Origin: DASSUC01 sp035650075
GTDB taxonomy: Bacteria; Actinomycetota; Actinomycetes; Mycobacteriales; Micromonosporaceae
Direction of reading: 5' to 3'
Length of the DNA stretch: 64,000 nucleotides
Assembly: GCA_035650075.1 (NCBI GenBank)
Contig: DASRII010000496.1
Location: forward strand, 12,732 to 76,731
Below are positions 50,949-61,000 of this stretch, in pieces (the first letter of the stretch is position 1; every line of letters begins with the position of its first letter). The notes under the pieces were generated by a model. It saw only the letters and a list, made by a program, of their open reading frames with translations, did no database searches and had not been told where the DNA came from. The position numbers were made by a program, and so were the translations under genes.

Positions 50949-52573
50949 GCGCCGCCAGCGGTACCGTCGGCTGGGCGTTCCTGGTCGCCCGTACGCACAC
51001 GCGGGGCTATCGCCTCATGCTGGCACCCGCCGACCGGGCCGCGATCGGGAGGGACCTCATCGAGCGGTGTGCGCGGCCAGACGTCAATGGCGGCGGGCCG
51101 ACGATCCAGATCGTGCGGGACGGTCCGGCGGTGGTGTCTCTGGTCTTCGACACCCACCGCCTCACCGCGGCCGACCTGGGAGCGGCTTCGGTCGGGACCG
51201 AACCGGCCGACCTCATCCTCGACGAGCACGGTCGACCCATCGACGTCGTCTACGGCTTCGTCTGCGCCGCCCCGGTGCAGGAGGCTGCCGAGAGTGACCT
51301 CGCGACGGCTCGTACGCGGGCGCTCGACGCATACCGCCGCGCGCTGATCGGTTGCGAGGTGCCGCCGTCGGAGCCGTACAGGCTGGAGTCCTCGCTGCGG
51401 GCGGAGCCACCTCCGGCGCCGCTCCGATCCGCCTTCGTCGACCAGCGACGCAGGACAGCCTCGACGCGAATCTGGGTGGTCGTGGCCGGCGCCGTGACCG
51501 TAGTCATCGGCGCGATCGGCGGCTGCGTCGCACTCCGACCGTCGATCGCGCCGGTTCCGTCATCGCCTGCGACGACGCCTGCGCCGAGCGCGGGCGTCCC
51601 GTCGGGAACGCCCACGACTCCCACCCGGCACCTTCGGAATCTCACCCGGCGCTTCGGCCGTCATCCCCAGCTCAACCAATGCCACCGGCCGACGTGTACG
51701 CCGGTCCAGCCGGCGCTGTACGAGACCGGACCCAGTGTGGAGGCGTTGACCCCGGCGCCGATCCCGCCCTTGGCCGTGAGCTCGTTCCCACTGTCGATCT
51801 CGAGACCGCCGACCCACTTCTCACCGGCGTCGGCCGCCACGAATATCTGCGAGCCCTTCAGCTTCTCCATGCGGTCCGCCGACGAGAGCATCAGGCCACC
51901 CTCGGCGTTGGCGCCCACCGACCCAGGGGCGCCACCGATCTGCAGCGCCAGGCTATGCCCGATGCCGTCGGCGTCCACCAAGATGCAGCCGTTCACTCCG
52001 ACGAGGACGCTCACCTGGATCCGCCCGGAGACACAGACCCCGCCGGTGACGGCAAGGTTGTCGCCCACGGTGCACAGCCACGGCAGGATGTCGCAGCCGT
52101 GGAAGCTGGGTCCGCGCGTCGACTGGGGGCCGACGGGTCCCGCACCGGCGCACCTGGTCAGGATGCAGCCGAGGGATTTGGCAACTCCCTTGATGCCTTC
52201 GACCACCGGGTTCGGCGCGCCCGTGCCGCGCGAGGTGGCGACTCGGGTACCGGCTTTGGCCGCCTTGCCGCTCTTGCCGTTGGCCGCCTTGGCCTTGGTT
52301 TTGGCGGGAGCCGCGGCCGCGGCGACCTTGACCGCCGCCTTCACCGCCGTCCTGGTTACCGCCACCGCCGCCTTCTTCGCGCCGCTCACTGCCTTGACCG
52401 CCACACCGACCGCCGCCTTGACAAAATTGGCGACCGCCTTGACCGCCGAGCTGGCGACGTTGCTGATCACCGAACCGGTCGCCGGGGCGGAGGCGACGGG
52501 CGAGCAGTCGTCGGTCTCGCAGTACCGCAACCCGTCGGGGTCGCTCATGGTGACCGGGCTGTTGTTGGCGTAG
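50945..52573 (+). CDS. Single-span membrane protein; 3' end runs antisense into the RHS gene
   Basis: Residues 1-170 form a soluble domain (GWAFLVARTHTRGYRLMLAP, DLIERCARPDVNGGGPTIQI). A membrane helix follows (about 178-200; IWVVVAGAVTVVIGAIGGCV), then a Pro/Ser/Thr-rich linker. After about residue 238 (51661) the frame continues only as the antisense strand of the RHS gene, with low-complexity sequence. The real gene probably ended near 51.6 kb and lost its stop by rearrangement or a frameshift at the locus border. Only the first 235 or so residues should be taken as protein. It is the partner of the upstream GTPase. Confidence 0.5.
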   Translation: MSAASGTVGWAFLVARTHTRGYRLMLAPADRAAIGRDLIERCARPDVNGGGPTIQIVRDGPAVVSLVFDTHRLTAADLGAASVGTEPADLILDEHGRPIDVVYGFVCAAPVQEAAESDLATARTRALDAYRRALIGCEVPPSEPYRLESSLRAEPPPAPLRSAFVDQRRRTASTRIWVVVAGAVTVVIGAIGGCVALRPSIAPVPSSPATTPAPSAGVPSGTPTTPTRHLRNLTRRFGRHPQLNQCHRPTCTPVQPALYETGPSVEALTPAPIPPLAVSSFPLSISRPPTHFSPASAATNICEPFSFSMRSADESIRPPSALAPTDPGAPPICSARLCPMPSASTKMQPFTPTRTLTWIRPETQTPPVTARLSPTVHSHGRMSQPWKLGPRVDWGPTGPAPAHLVRMQPRDLATPLMPSTTGFGAPVPREVATRVPALAALPLLPLAALALVLAGAAAAATLTAAFTAVLVTATAAFFAPLTALTATPTAALTKLATALTAELATLLITEPVAGAEATGEQSSVSQYRNPSGSLMVTGLLLA

Positions 52574-55500
52574 CTGTAGCCGTGCATCTGCTGCGGGTCG
52601 GCGATGTCCATGACGGGGTCGACGCTGAGGAACATGCCCGTCGCGGGATCGAGCTCGCGCGCGCCGAGGTGCACCAGGCCGGTGGTGTCGGCGAACCCGC
52701 CGACGTACCCGTGCCGGTTCGGCCAGACCACGGCCGCCCCGCGGGGCGGGCCGAACGGGGTCTGCCGGCGCCGGGTGACCGCGAGGTCGGAGTTCCGTAC
52801 GGCGATCGCCGCGGTGCCCTGGTGGTCGGTGAAGAGCCAGGACAGGGTACCGCCGACGCGGGTCGCGACGGTCTTGCCGGCGTGGGTGTAGACGCGGGTC
52901 GCGGTGGCTCCACCGCCGCCGGGGTTGACGTGGATCTCCATACCCATGGGCAGGTGCAGGGTGGTACCGCCGGAGTCTCTCGTGATCATCCGGGTTCCGG
53001 TGGCGTCGTAGAGATAGCTGGAGTTGGCCGCGCCGCCGGTTACGGTGGCCAGGTGCCCCTCCGCGTCCCAGGTCAGCGTCTGCTGGCCGGCGGGGCCTGG
53101 ACGGCTGGTGGTGTTTCCGGCCGCGTCGTAGGAGTACGTGCCGGTGGCCGCACCATTGGTAGAGGTGACGGTGTGCGGCCGCGGCTGGCCCGGCGTGGGG
53201 TGGGCGTACGTGGTGACCTGGTTGCCGCCCGCGGTGTACGCCGTCTGGTTGGTGCGGTTGCCGGTGGAGTCGTACGTCCAGGACAGCCAGTACGGGGCGG
53301 GCCCGCCCAGCCCAGCGACCGACGGTGCGGGGGTGCAGCTGTTCGAACCCGGCGTCCACGCCTGGATCAGCCGCCTCAGGTAGTCATATGACAGGCACTG
53401 CGTGTCGTCCGCGCCGGCCGAGTACTGGGACAGCAGGTCCGAGATCTTCGTGACGTTGCCGGCGTCGTCGTAACGGTAGTCGGCTTCCATCAGCACGCTG
53501 GGATCCGACGCCGCTTGGACGTTGAGATGTGACAGCCGGCCGGTGACCGGATCCCAGTCGAAGGACCGGTACGCGGTGAACGTGTCGTGCGTCATCGACG
53601 TGAGCTGACCGGTCTGCAGGTACGTCGTCTCGGTCACGTACGCGTCGGTACCGGTGAGCGTGAAGGGCAGCCCGCTCGGTGTGTACGCCACCGACAGCGT
53701 CTCGGCGGGCAACCCGCCAGCGGCCGGCAGCGACTGGGTCGCCAGCGCGCCGTTGGCGGTGTACGTGGTGCCGAACGCGTACGTGCCGGCCAGCCCGGGC
53801 TCCGCCGCCGGCACGCTCACCGAGTGGCCGGTGGGGCGGTACGCGGCGTCGTAGCCGGTCACCGCCACGGTGTACGCGGCCCCGGCGGCGAACCGGGTCG
53901 ACGAGGTCAGCTGGCCCCGGGCGATCGAGTCGTAGGTCCACTCGGCGAGCTTCGTGCCGGTGCCGACCGGGCCCTGCCACTGCTGCGTCTGGCGGGACAG
54001 CTCATCGTACACATTGGACAGTGTGCCGCCTCGCGCGTCCACAGTGGACGTAATCTGGCCGGCGTCGTCGTACGTCACGGTGGTGGTTCCCTTGTCCGGG
54101 TCGACGCTGGTGACCGGGCGACCGCGCTGGTCGTAGCCGCGGGTCCAGGTGATCCCGGCCTGGTCCACCACGCTGGTCGTCCGGCCGGCATGGTCGTAGG
54201 TGTACGCGGTGCGGTCGTAACTGTTGGCGGTGTAGGGCGTGGGTGCGGTGCCCCGGTACTGGCGCAGCTCGGTGGTCCGCCCGCGCGCATCGGTGACGGT
54301 GGAGGTGGCGGTATCGCCGGCCGGCGGTGTCACGTCCACCCGGTCGCCGCCGTAGCCGGTGGTGGTGCGCCAACGCTCCACAGCGAAGGACACCAGCAAC
54401 GTCTGCGTCGGCCGGTTGGCGCCGTCGTACACCGTGCGGGTCTGCGCCGGTACCGCGGTGTCCTCGGTGCCGAGCAGAGCCGTGCCGGCGGTGCCGACGG
54501 TGTAGTACGGCGCGTTCTCCTTGACCAGCAGGCCACGCGCGTCGTAGAAGTCGTCGGTCACCACCCGGCCGGTACCGACCTGCGCCGGCGCCTGCGTCTG
54601 CCGTGGCCGAAGGAAGCCGTCGTAGAGCTGGTACGAGCTCGAATGCCCGGTGCCGTCGGTGTTCAGCGTCGATGTGGTCACCGCGGACGGCCCGCCCGAC
54701 GACCGGATGAGGTAGGCGTGAGCCGCCGACGGCAGCGTCGGGTGATCGGCCTTCGGCCAGTCCGGCAGCCACACCGCGACGAGCCGGCCCAGTGCGTCGT
54801 ACGCCAGGTCGGTCGCCCGGCCGTTCTGGTCCGTGATCCGGGTCGCCACGCCCCACGCCGGATCCAGCACCGACGTGCTGGTCCACAGCTTCGGGTTCGT
54901 CACCGTGGTCGAGGTGACCGGCGCGCCGGAGGCCGGGGTGTAGGTGGTGGCGGTACGCCGGTCCAGCGCGTCGAACTCCTCGGTGACCCGCCCGTACGCG
55001 TCGTAGCCGGCCTTGGAAACGGTGACGTACGTCCGGCTGGCCGGATTGGTGTGCCAGACCGACAGTTCCTGGGTCCGGGTCACCCGTCCGGTCGTCGGCG
55101 TGGTGGGGAACGCGGCGCCGTTGTCGTACCACGTCCGCTGCACCGACAGCACCTCACGGGCCTGGGTCGGTGCGGTCGAGCAGCGCAGCCCGTCGGTCTC
55201 CACTTCGGACACGAGCGAGTGGATGTGCGCGGCGTCGTTGCGGGCGTACGTGTAACGCGTGCACGTGTCGTCCGCGCTCACCGCGACGTCACCCTGGTCG
55301 TCCACGGTCAGCGGCCGCCCGCGCGGTGTGCCGTCGGCTCCGTCGGTGAAAGTGTTCGTCACTACCGCGACCCGGTCCGGCCGGCCACCGTCCAATGTGG
55401 TCCGCACGGTGGTCCGCAGCGTGCCGGTCGCGTACGCGGACGTGCTCACGCCTTCGACCGTGCGCGTCGCGGTCGGCCCCGACCACCACGGCTCGACGGC

Positions 55501-57996
55501 GGTACCGGTGACGACCGCACCGCCCGGTCCATTGCGGACGGTCTCCTCGCGGAGGGTACCGGCCAGCCAGTTCTCGTCCTGGTAGGGGACTCCGTTGACG
55601 GTGTAGCTCTGGGTCCGCGCGCCGGTCGGCAGCTTGTCGCCGTGCCTGCCGCGGAAGTACTTCGAGACGGTCTGCGACTGCCCGGCGCCGGCCTCGCCCT
55701 GGGTGACTGTCACCTGGTCGTACCCACGCCACTGCGCCCAGGTCTTCTTGCCCGGCGGAGTCAGCTCCGACTCGTCGTAGTGCCAGAACGCGCCGTCGAC
55801 CGGGTAGTCGTAGGCGACGTACTGCGGCCTGTTGCCGCCGGCGTTGTCGGCCAGGCCGATCCCGGTCACCACGTACTTGTGGAAGTAGTCGACGATCTGC
55901 GTACCGCCCGGCGGGGTCCAGAAGGTCGGGAAGCACCGATAGGTGTTGCTCTCCGGAGCGGCGGGCATCTTCGACCCGGACACGCAGTCCGGAGCGGAGT
56001 ACCCGACGGTCATCACGCCGCCGGTCTCGTTCGAGATCGTGCCGAGGCGGTACCGCCGGAACGCCCCGTTGGTGTCGGTCGAGTTGACCCGGTTGTTCAT
56101 GATCGTCGCGGTCGGGTTGAACACCACGGCGGGTAACGCGACATCGGGCTCGGCGCCGTTGAGACCCGTGTTCGTTACGGTGTTCAGCCACATGACCCGG
56201 GTCTGGTCGCCGCCGGCCGGAGTGATCCACTGCACGCCGAGGGCCCAGGACTGGACGTCCTTCCACGCCTGGGTACCGGTGGCCACGCTGGTGGTCACAG
56301 TGGACAGTCGCTGGGTGGACCAGAACGTCGGGGAGTACCGGCCCGCGCACGAGGTCGTCGACGTGCACTCCCGGTCCCACGGCACGTCCGGCCAGTGGGC
56401 CAGGTCGTGCGTGGCGCAGCCGGAGCCGAGCGCGCACCGGTCCACGACAGTGAAGGTGACCCGCGCCGGCGCGGTACCGGTGTAGATACTGTCCACATTG
56501 GATCTGTTGTCGGTGCCGTAGTCGATCCGGGCGAGATTGGAGCTGCGCACGTACGTCGACACCGCCGCGTCCGTGACGTTGCGGGAGTAGTTGTTGGTCT
56601 GGCGGGCGTACCACAGCGACATCGTGTTGCCATGGGTATCGACGACATAGTCCAGACTCCACCGGTAACCCTGTTGGCACCACGCGTTGGCGTACGTCGC
56701 GCTGTAGCAGGGCTCACCGGAGTCGTCGCCGTAGACCGGCGCGTACGCGACGGAGTTCGTCTCCGGCCGGCCGCTCTGCCAGCCGAGGAGCCGGTTGCGG
56801 CCGTAGAAGTACTGCGTGCCGTCGGTGGTGGTGACCTTCCAGTACTCGCCGTCGTTGTCCCCACTGCCGTTGGTGGCATCGCGCAGCCGCTGCACCCGCG
56901 TGCCGTCGTCGTCGACCGGCCGCCAGAGGTCCGGGTCGGTGGCGGACTGGATCAGCTCGCCGCCATGCCCGGACATCGCCAGCGTCGCGTTGTCCGATCC
57001 CCAGCAGAGGTCACCGGTACCGGCGTGACCGTCGTCGGCACACGCCTTGTACCGGCGCTCGATGAACCCCGGATCATAACTGAACCCGTCGCCGAGCCAG
57101 GACGGCTGGTTGTTGGTCGCCGAGGTCAACCCGTCGAGCGACTGGGAGGAGTACGAGAAGCCGACCCCGGGCGTTGGTCCGCCCAGCGACGGCGGCATCC
57201 GCAACGGATACGACCAGTGGAAGTCTCCGGTCGAGCCGCCGCCGGACCAGGTGGCCGACGGCGTGAGCGAGGTGGCCGCGAAGCTGCCGGCGGTCGACGA
57301 CTCGCCGGCGGTCAGCACCACGAGCGTCGAGCCGACCCCAGAGCCCGGCACGGTCACCTCCGCCACGACGCGGCCGGTCGGGCGGTCGTTGTGCGAGCGG
57401 ATCGCGACCGGCCGGCAGGTGGCGACGGCCGGGGTGGTCAGCCCGCACTCGGGCATGGTCGCGGCCCGCAACCGGCCACCCCAGTCGCCCCCGAACGCGC
57501 TCGCGACCGCGGCATAACCGATCGATACCTCGACTGTGGTAGCGGCGGCCGAACCGTCCACATGGGACAGTCGTACGCCGAGCCCGCTGGCTACCTCCGA
57601 CCGACCCAGCGTCGCCACCCGGATCCGGCCCGGCCGGGTCGAGGTCGAGGTGGACGTCGAGGTCGACGTCACCGATACCGGCAAGCCGCCCACGGTCGCG
57701 GCCACGCTGGACCGGCCCGGTGCCAGGTCGAGGTCGGCCGTGGCAGGTACCGGCCACGCGGGCGGCGTGACTGCCGGTGCCCGCGCGGCCAGCCGCGCCG
57801 CGAGGTTGTCCACCGCGGCCGCCGGCCGCGCCGGCGTCGTGCGGACGGGATCGAGCGACTGGGGTGTCCGCCAGGGCCGCGCCGGGGTGGCCCGGCTCGA
57901 CTCGGGTGGCAGTACGAATGCCGTGGCGAGCACCAGGATTACGGAGACGATGGTGACCGGTCGCCGCCCGCGCGACGAGAAGCCGATGCTGGTCAT
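51661..57996 (-). CDS. Giant secreted RHS-repeat protein
   Basis: A 2111-aa exported protein, started at ATG 57996 (AGGAAGGA upstream; MTSIGFSSRGRRPVTIVSVI, signal helix). Residues about 40-350 are Thr/Val-rich strands. The middle and C-terminal part carries tens of RHS/YD repeats (for example YDALGRLVAVW, YDHAGRTTSVVDQ, YDQRGRPVTSVD), ending in the RHS core PATGMFLSVDPVMD and SYANNSPVTMSDPDG. The variable tip (about the last 230 residues) has an Ala/Lys-rich helical linker and a Gly-rich strand domain with several Cys; I see no known nuclease motif and no obvious immunity gene beside it. RHS shells encapsulate a C-terminal toxin or adhesin. The LamG gene directly upstream is probably co-transcribed. 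Confidence 0.88.
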   Translation of the reverse strand: MTSIGFSSRGRRPVTIVSVILVLATAFVLPPESSRATPARPWRTPQSLDPVRTTPARPAAAVDNLAARLAARAPAVTPPAWPVPATADLDLAPGRSSVAATVGGLPVSVTSTSTSTSTSTRPGRIRVATLGRSEVASGLGVRLSHVDGSAAATTVEVSIGYAAVASAFGGDWGGRLRAATMPECGLTTPAVATCRPVAIRSHNDRPTGRVVAEVTVPGSGVGSTLVVLTAGESSTAGSFAATSLTPSATWSGGGSTGDFHWSYPLRMPPSLGGPTPGVGFSYSSQSLDGLTSATNNQPSWLGDGFSYDPGFIERRYKACADDGHAGTGDLCWGSDNATLAMSGHGGELIQSATDPDLWRPVDDDGTRVQRLRDATNGSGDNDGEYWKVTTTDGTQYFYGRNRLLGWQSGRPETNSVAYAPVYGDDSGEPCYSATYANAWCQQGYRWSLDYVVDTHGNTMSLWYARQTNNYSRNVTDAAVSTYVRSSNLARIDYGTDNRSNVDSIYTGTAPARVTFTVVDRCALGSGCATHDLAHWPDVPWDRECTSTTSCAGRYSPTFWSTQRLSTVTTSVATGTQAWKDVQSWALGVQWITPAGGDQTRVMWLNTVTNTGLNGAEPDVALPAVVFNPTATIMNNRVNSTDTNGAFRRYRLGTISNETGGVMTVGYSAPDCVSGSKMPAAPESNTYRCFPTFWTPPGGTQIVDYFHKYVVTGIGLADNAGGNRPQYVAYDYPVDGAFWHYDESELTPPGKKTWAQWRGYDQVTVTQGEAGAGQSQTVSKYFRGRHGDKLPTGARTQSYTVNGVPYQDENWLAGTLREETVRNGPGGAVVTGTAVEPWWSGPTATRTVEGVSTSAYATGTLRTTVRTTLDGGRPDRVAVVTNTFTDGADGTPRGRPLTVDDQGDVAVSADDTCTRYTYARNDAAHIHSLVSEVETDGLRCSTAPTQAREVLSVQRTWYDNGAAFPTTPTTGRVTRTQELSVWHTNPASRTYVTVSKAGYDAYGRVTEEFDALDRRTATTYTPASGAPVTSTTVTNPKLWTSTSVLDPAWGVATRITDQNGRATDLAYDALGRLVAVWLPDWPKADHPTLPSAAHAYLIRSSGGPSAVTTSTLNTDGTGHSSSYQLYDGFLRPRQTQAPAQVGTGRVVTDDFYDARGLLVKENAPYYTVGTAGTALLGTEDTAVPAQTRTVYDGANRPTQTLLVSFAVERWRTTTGYGGDRVDVTPPAGDTATSTVTDARGRTTELRQYRGTAPTPYTANSYDRTAYTYDHAGRTTSVVDQAGITWTRGYDQRGRPVTSVDPDKGTTTVTYDDAGQITSTVDARGGTLSNVYDELSRQTQQWQGPVGTGTKLAEWTYDSIARGQLTSSTRFAAGAAYTVAVTGYDAAYRPTGHSVSVPAAEPGLAGTYAFGTTYTANGALATQSLPAAGGLPAETLSVAYTPSGLPFTLTGTDAYVTETTYLQTGQLTSMTHDTFTAYRSFDWDPVTGRLSHLNVQAASDPSVLMEADYRYDDAGNVTKISDLLSQYSAGADDTQCLSYDYLRRLIQAWTPGSNSCTPAPSVAGLGGPAPYWLSWTYDSTGNRTNQTAYTAGGNQVTTYAHPTPGQPRPHTVTSTNGAATGTYSYDAAGNTTSRPGPAGQQTLTWDAEGHLATVTGGAANSSYLYDATGTRMITRDSGGTTLHLPMGMEIHVNPGGGGATATRVYTHAGKTVATRVGGTLSWLFTDHQGTAAIAVRNSDLAVTRRRQTPFGPPRGAAVVWPNRHGYVGGFADTTGLVHLGARELDPATGMFLSVDPVMDIADPQQMHGYSYANNSPVTMSDPDGLRYCETDDCSPVASAPATGSVISNVASSAVKAVANFVKAAVGVAVKAVSGAKKAAVAVTRTAVKAAVKVAAAAAPAKTKAKAANGKSGKAAKAGTRVATSRGTGAPNPVVEGIKGVAKSLGCILTRCAGAGPVGPQSTRGPSFHGCDILPWLCTVGDNLAVTGGVCVSGRIQVSVLVGVNGCILVDADGIGHSLALQIGGAPGSVGANAEGGLMLSSADRMEKLKGSQIFVAADAGEKWVGGLEIDSGNELTAKGGIGAGVNASTLGPVSYSAGWTGVHVGRWHWLSWG

Positions 57997-58007
57997 CGGG
58001 GTCCTTC

Positions 58008-61000
58008 CTACTGCGTCGCGAGGAAAGCGATCTGGGTGTCGGACAGCACGCCGTGGTAGACGCGTACGTCGTCGATCGATCCGGACCACCAGCGTTGGAA
58101 GGTGTTCTCCTTCCCCTCGCCGATCCGCAGCGCGCCGCCGGCATGCCACGTGCTGACTCCGGTGCGCACGCCTTGGGACACCCCGTTGACGTACAGCCGT
58201 ACCGACGCGTTGCTCTGGTCGTAGACGCCGGTCAGATGCACCCAGGTACCGGTCGGGGGTGAGGCCGTTGACAGCACGTACTGCCACGTCGCCGATCCGG
58301 AGGTGTCCGGCGTCGGCATGGTGAAGGCCCAGCGGTCGGATCCGCAGTCCCAGCCAAGGTAGAACGCGGACAGGTTGGTGCCCGCCTGGGCGACGATGAC
58401 CCGGGAGAACGAGCCCTTGTCGGCCAGCCGGACCCAGGCGGAGATCGTGAACGACTCGTTGGTGCGTACCACCGGCCCGGTGGTCAGGCCCCGTCCGCTG
58501 GTGCCGTCCAGGTTCACCGCGGTGCCCGTGTGCCCAGCCGCCCAGCTAGCCGCGCCGGAGAACGTCACGTCGTGCTCGGCGGCCAGCCCGGACAGATCCG
58601 GGGCGATGACGGCGCCCGGGTCGTCCATTCCCCAGCGGCCGGCGGCGGGCGGTAGCTTCGCCAGGTTCCCGATGCCCGTCGCGTCCAGGACCCGGGCCCA
58701 GGAACGGATGTCGGCCACGTCTCCGGCGAACCGCTCGTTAGCCACTCCCGATGCTCGGCCGCGTCCGACGGCGAACGGTCCGGTGGCCGCCCAGGCGGCG
58801 GGCAACGTCGCCGATCCGGCGACGGTGCCGTTGACGTACAGCGTCAAGGTCCGGGTGGACGCGCGGTACGTCCCGGCCAGGTGCGTCCAGACCCCCACGG
58901 CCGGTGGCGTACCGGCGGCGCAGGCCCGGCTCTCTGCGGGGGCCGGAGTATCCGCCTGCGGAACGACGAGGCACCAGCTCCCCGATCCGGACCGGTACAT
59001 CAGCCGGAAGCCGCTTTCGGAGACGCCGTCCTGGCTGAGCACCACGCGGCTGCCGGACAGGTTCGTCGGGCGGGCCCACGTCGCCACCGTGTAGTCGCCG
59101 GTCGTGTTGACGACCGACCCCGAGGTGGCCGCTTGCCCCGACGAACCGTCCAGGGCCAGTACGCCGTATCCGAGGCTCGCCCCGCCGGCGAGCGTCAGCG
59201 CCGCGCCGGTCGGTACGACGTTCGGGATCGGGCCCGCGGTGCCGGTGGTCGGCCACCAGCCCGTCGCCGGGTTGGCCTTGAAGCCGTACGAGTAGCTCTG
59301 CCCGGCCGGCAACGCCGAGCGATTGCCGGCCCGATCGACCGCGATGACGGTCAGCTGGTTCGCGGTGAACCCGGCCACCAGCGGCTCGACGGTCACCGTC
59401 ACGACCGCCGTACCGTCCGAACCCGCCGGCGCCCAGCGGTCCGGCGCGGCCGTGTTGATGCCCCACAGGTACGCGACGATGTTCGGGTCGGTGCCGCCCG
59501 CGGGCCGGAACGTGACCTGGGTCGGGCGACCCACGACGGCGGTGGCCGACGGGTTCGGCGGAGTCACCCCGAACGGCGCCAACGCCAGGTCGTTACCCGG
59601 ATCGGCGGTGACCGTCGGCGCGGCAGGCGGCGTCGTGTCCACCACGAACTCGCACCGCTGCGACCACGGCTTGGTATAGCCGCCGTCGTAGCCGCGTACC
59701 CGCCAGGAATAGGCCTGCCCCTCGGTAAAAGTGCCGGCCGGCACCGTGGCGGTGAACGTGGAACCCGAGGCGAGTCCCGGTGCCGGCGTGATGACCGAGC
59801 CCATCGGCGTGGAGCTGGTCTTCAGTGCCCACTCGAACTCCGCCCGCGTCGTCCCGTTGATGTCGGACACCTGCGCCTTCAACGTCAGCCCGGCTCCGGC
59901 GTTGTTCGGGTTGAGGCGCGGCAGTGGCCCGGTATCGGTGCCTCCAGGGGTGAAGACGCACGGCGACGGCAGGCTCGTCGTCATCGCCGTGGGCGGCAAC
60001 GGGTCCACTGTGAACTCGCACCAGTCGGACCAGCCCGACCACCGGTACCCGTCATGTCCCCGCACCCGCCACGAGTACGTGCCGCCGTCGGCGAGGTCGG
60101 CGGCCGGGATGACGGCGGACGGTTGCCAGGTGCCGGCCGGTACCGATCCGGTCATCGTGGATCCGATCAGCGAACCGTTGGTCACCCACCACTCGAACTG
60201 GGCACTGACGGCGTCGCCTTCGTTGTCGTAGACGAGGGCGTCGAGGTTCGGTACCGCCGTCACGTGCGGCCGGCCGGATCCGGTCACGCAGGGGAGAGCC
60301 GGTGTCGTCCCGATGGCGCCCACCCATGGCGGGTAGTTGAAGTTGATCGTCACGAACGGGTCGCCCCAGGACGAGTCGGACGACCGGAACCGCTTCCACG
60401 AGTCGTTGTGCCACTCCAGCCCGGCGATCAGCCCGAGGGTGTAGTACGGGTAGCCGCTGTCGGCCGCGACCTGGAAGAAGCCGGTGGCGTCGATGTTCAC
60501 CCAGCCGTCGCCTTCGCAGTAGTCGTAGCCGGTCGTCTCCCACGACGAGTTGACGTACGCGTGCCACGGGGGCTGGTTCCACCAGTTGGTGGTGTAGTCG
60601 AAGTACTCCGAGACCCACGTCTGCCATTCGGCATCGCGGCACGAGTACGCCCATGTCTCGTACATGTGCAGCGTCGCCCAGTGGACGTAGGTGCCGAAGA
60701 ACGGCGCGGTGTCGAACATCAGGAACGACCGCGCGACGACGCCGCCACCGTTGTACGTACCGACCTTCAGCTCCTCGGAGTTCCAACCGGTGGCGCCGTC
60801 GCTCTGCACCCAGGTGTCGTGGTAACCGCCGAGCACCCAGATGTCCCATTGCGGGTCGATGACCACGGGGTACTCCGTCTTCGGGTCCGCCAGGAACGCG
60901 GCATCCGGGGTCAGTACCAGATCGGTCCGACCAGCCCCGGTCGTCCGAGTCGTCAGGCCGACCGGCACCCGCCGCGCGGGCTCACCCGATACCGGATGGA

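Noticed and set aside
53587..56136. 849-codon plus-strand frame opposite the RHS gene
   Set aside because: Val/Gly/Arg-rich antisense frame without motifs; RHS repeats continue without break on the minus strand.
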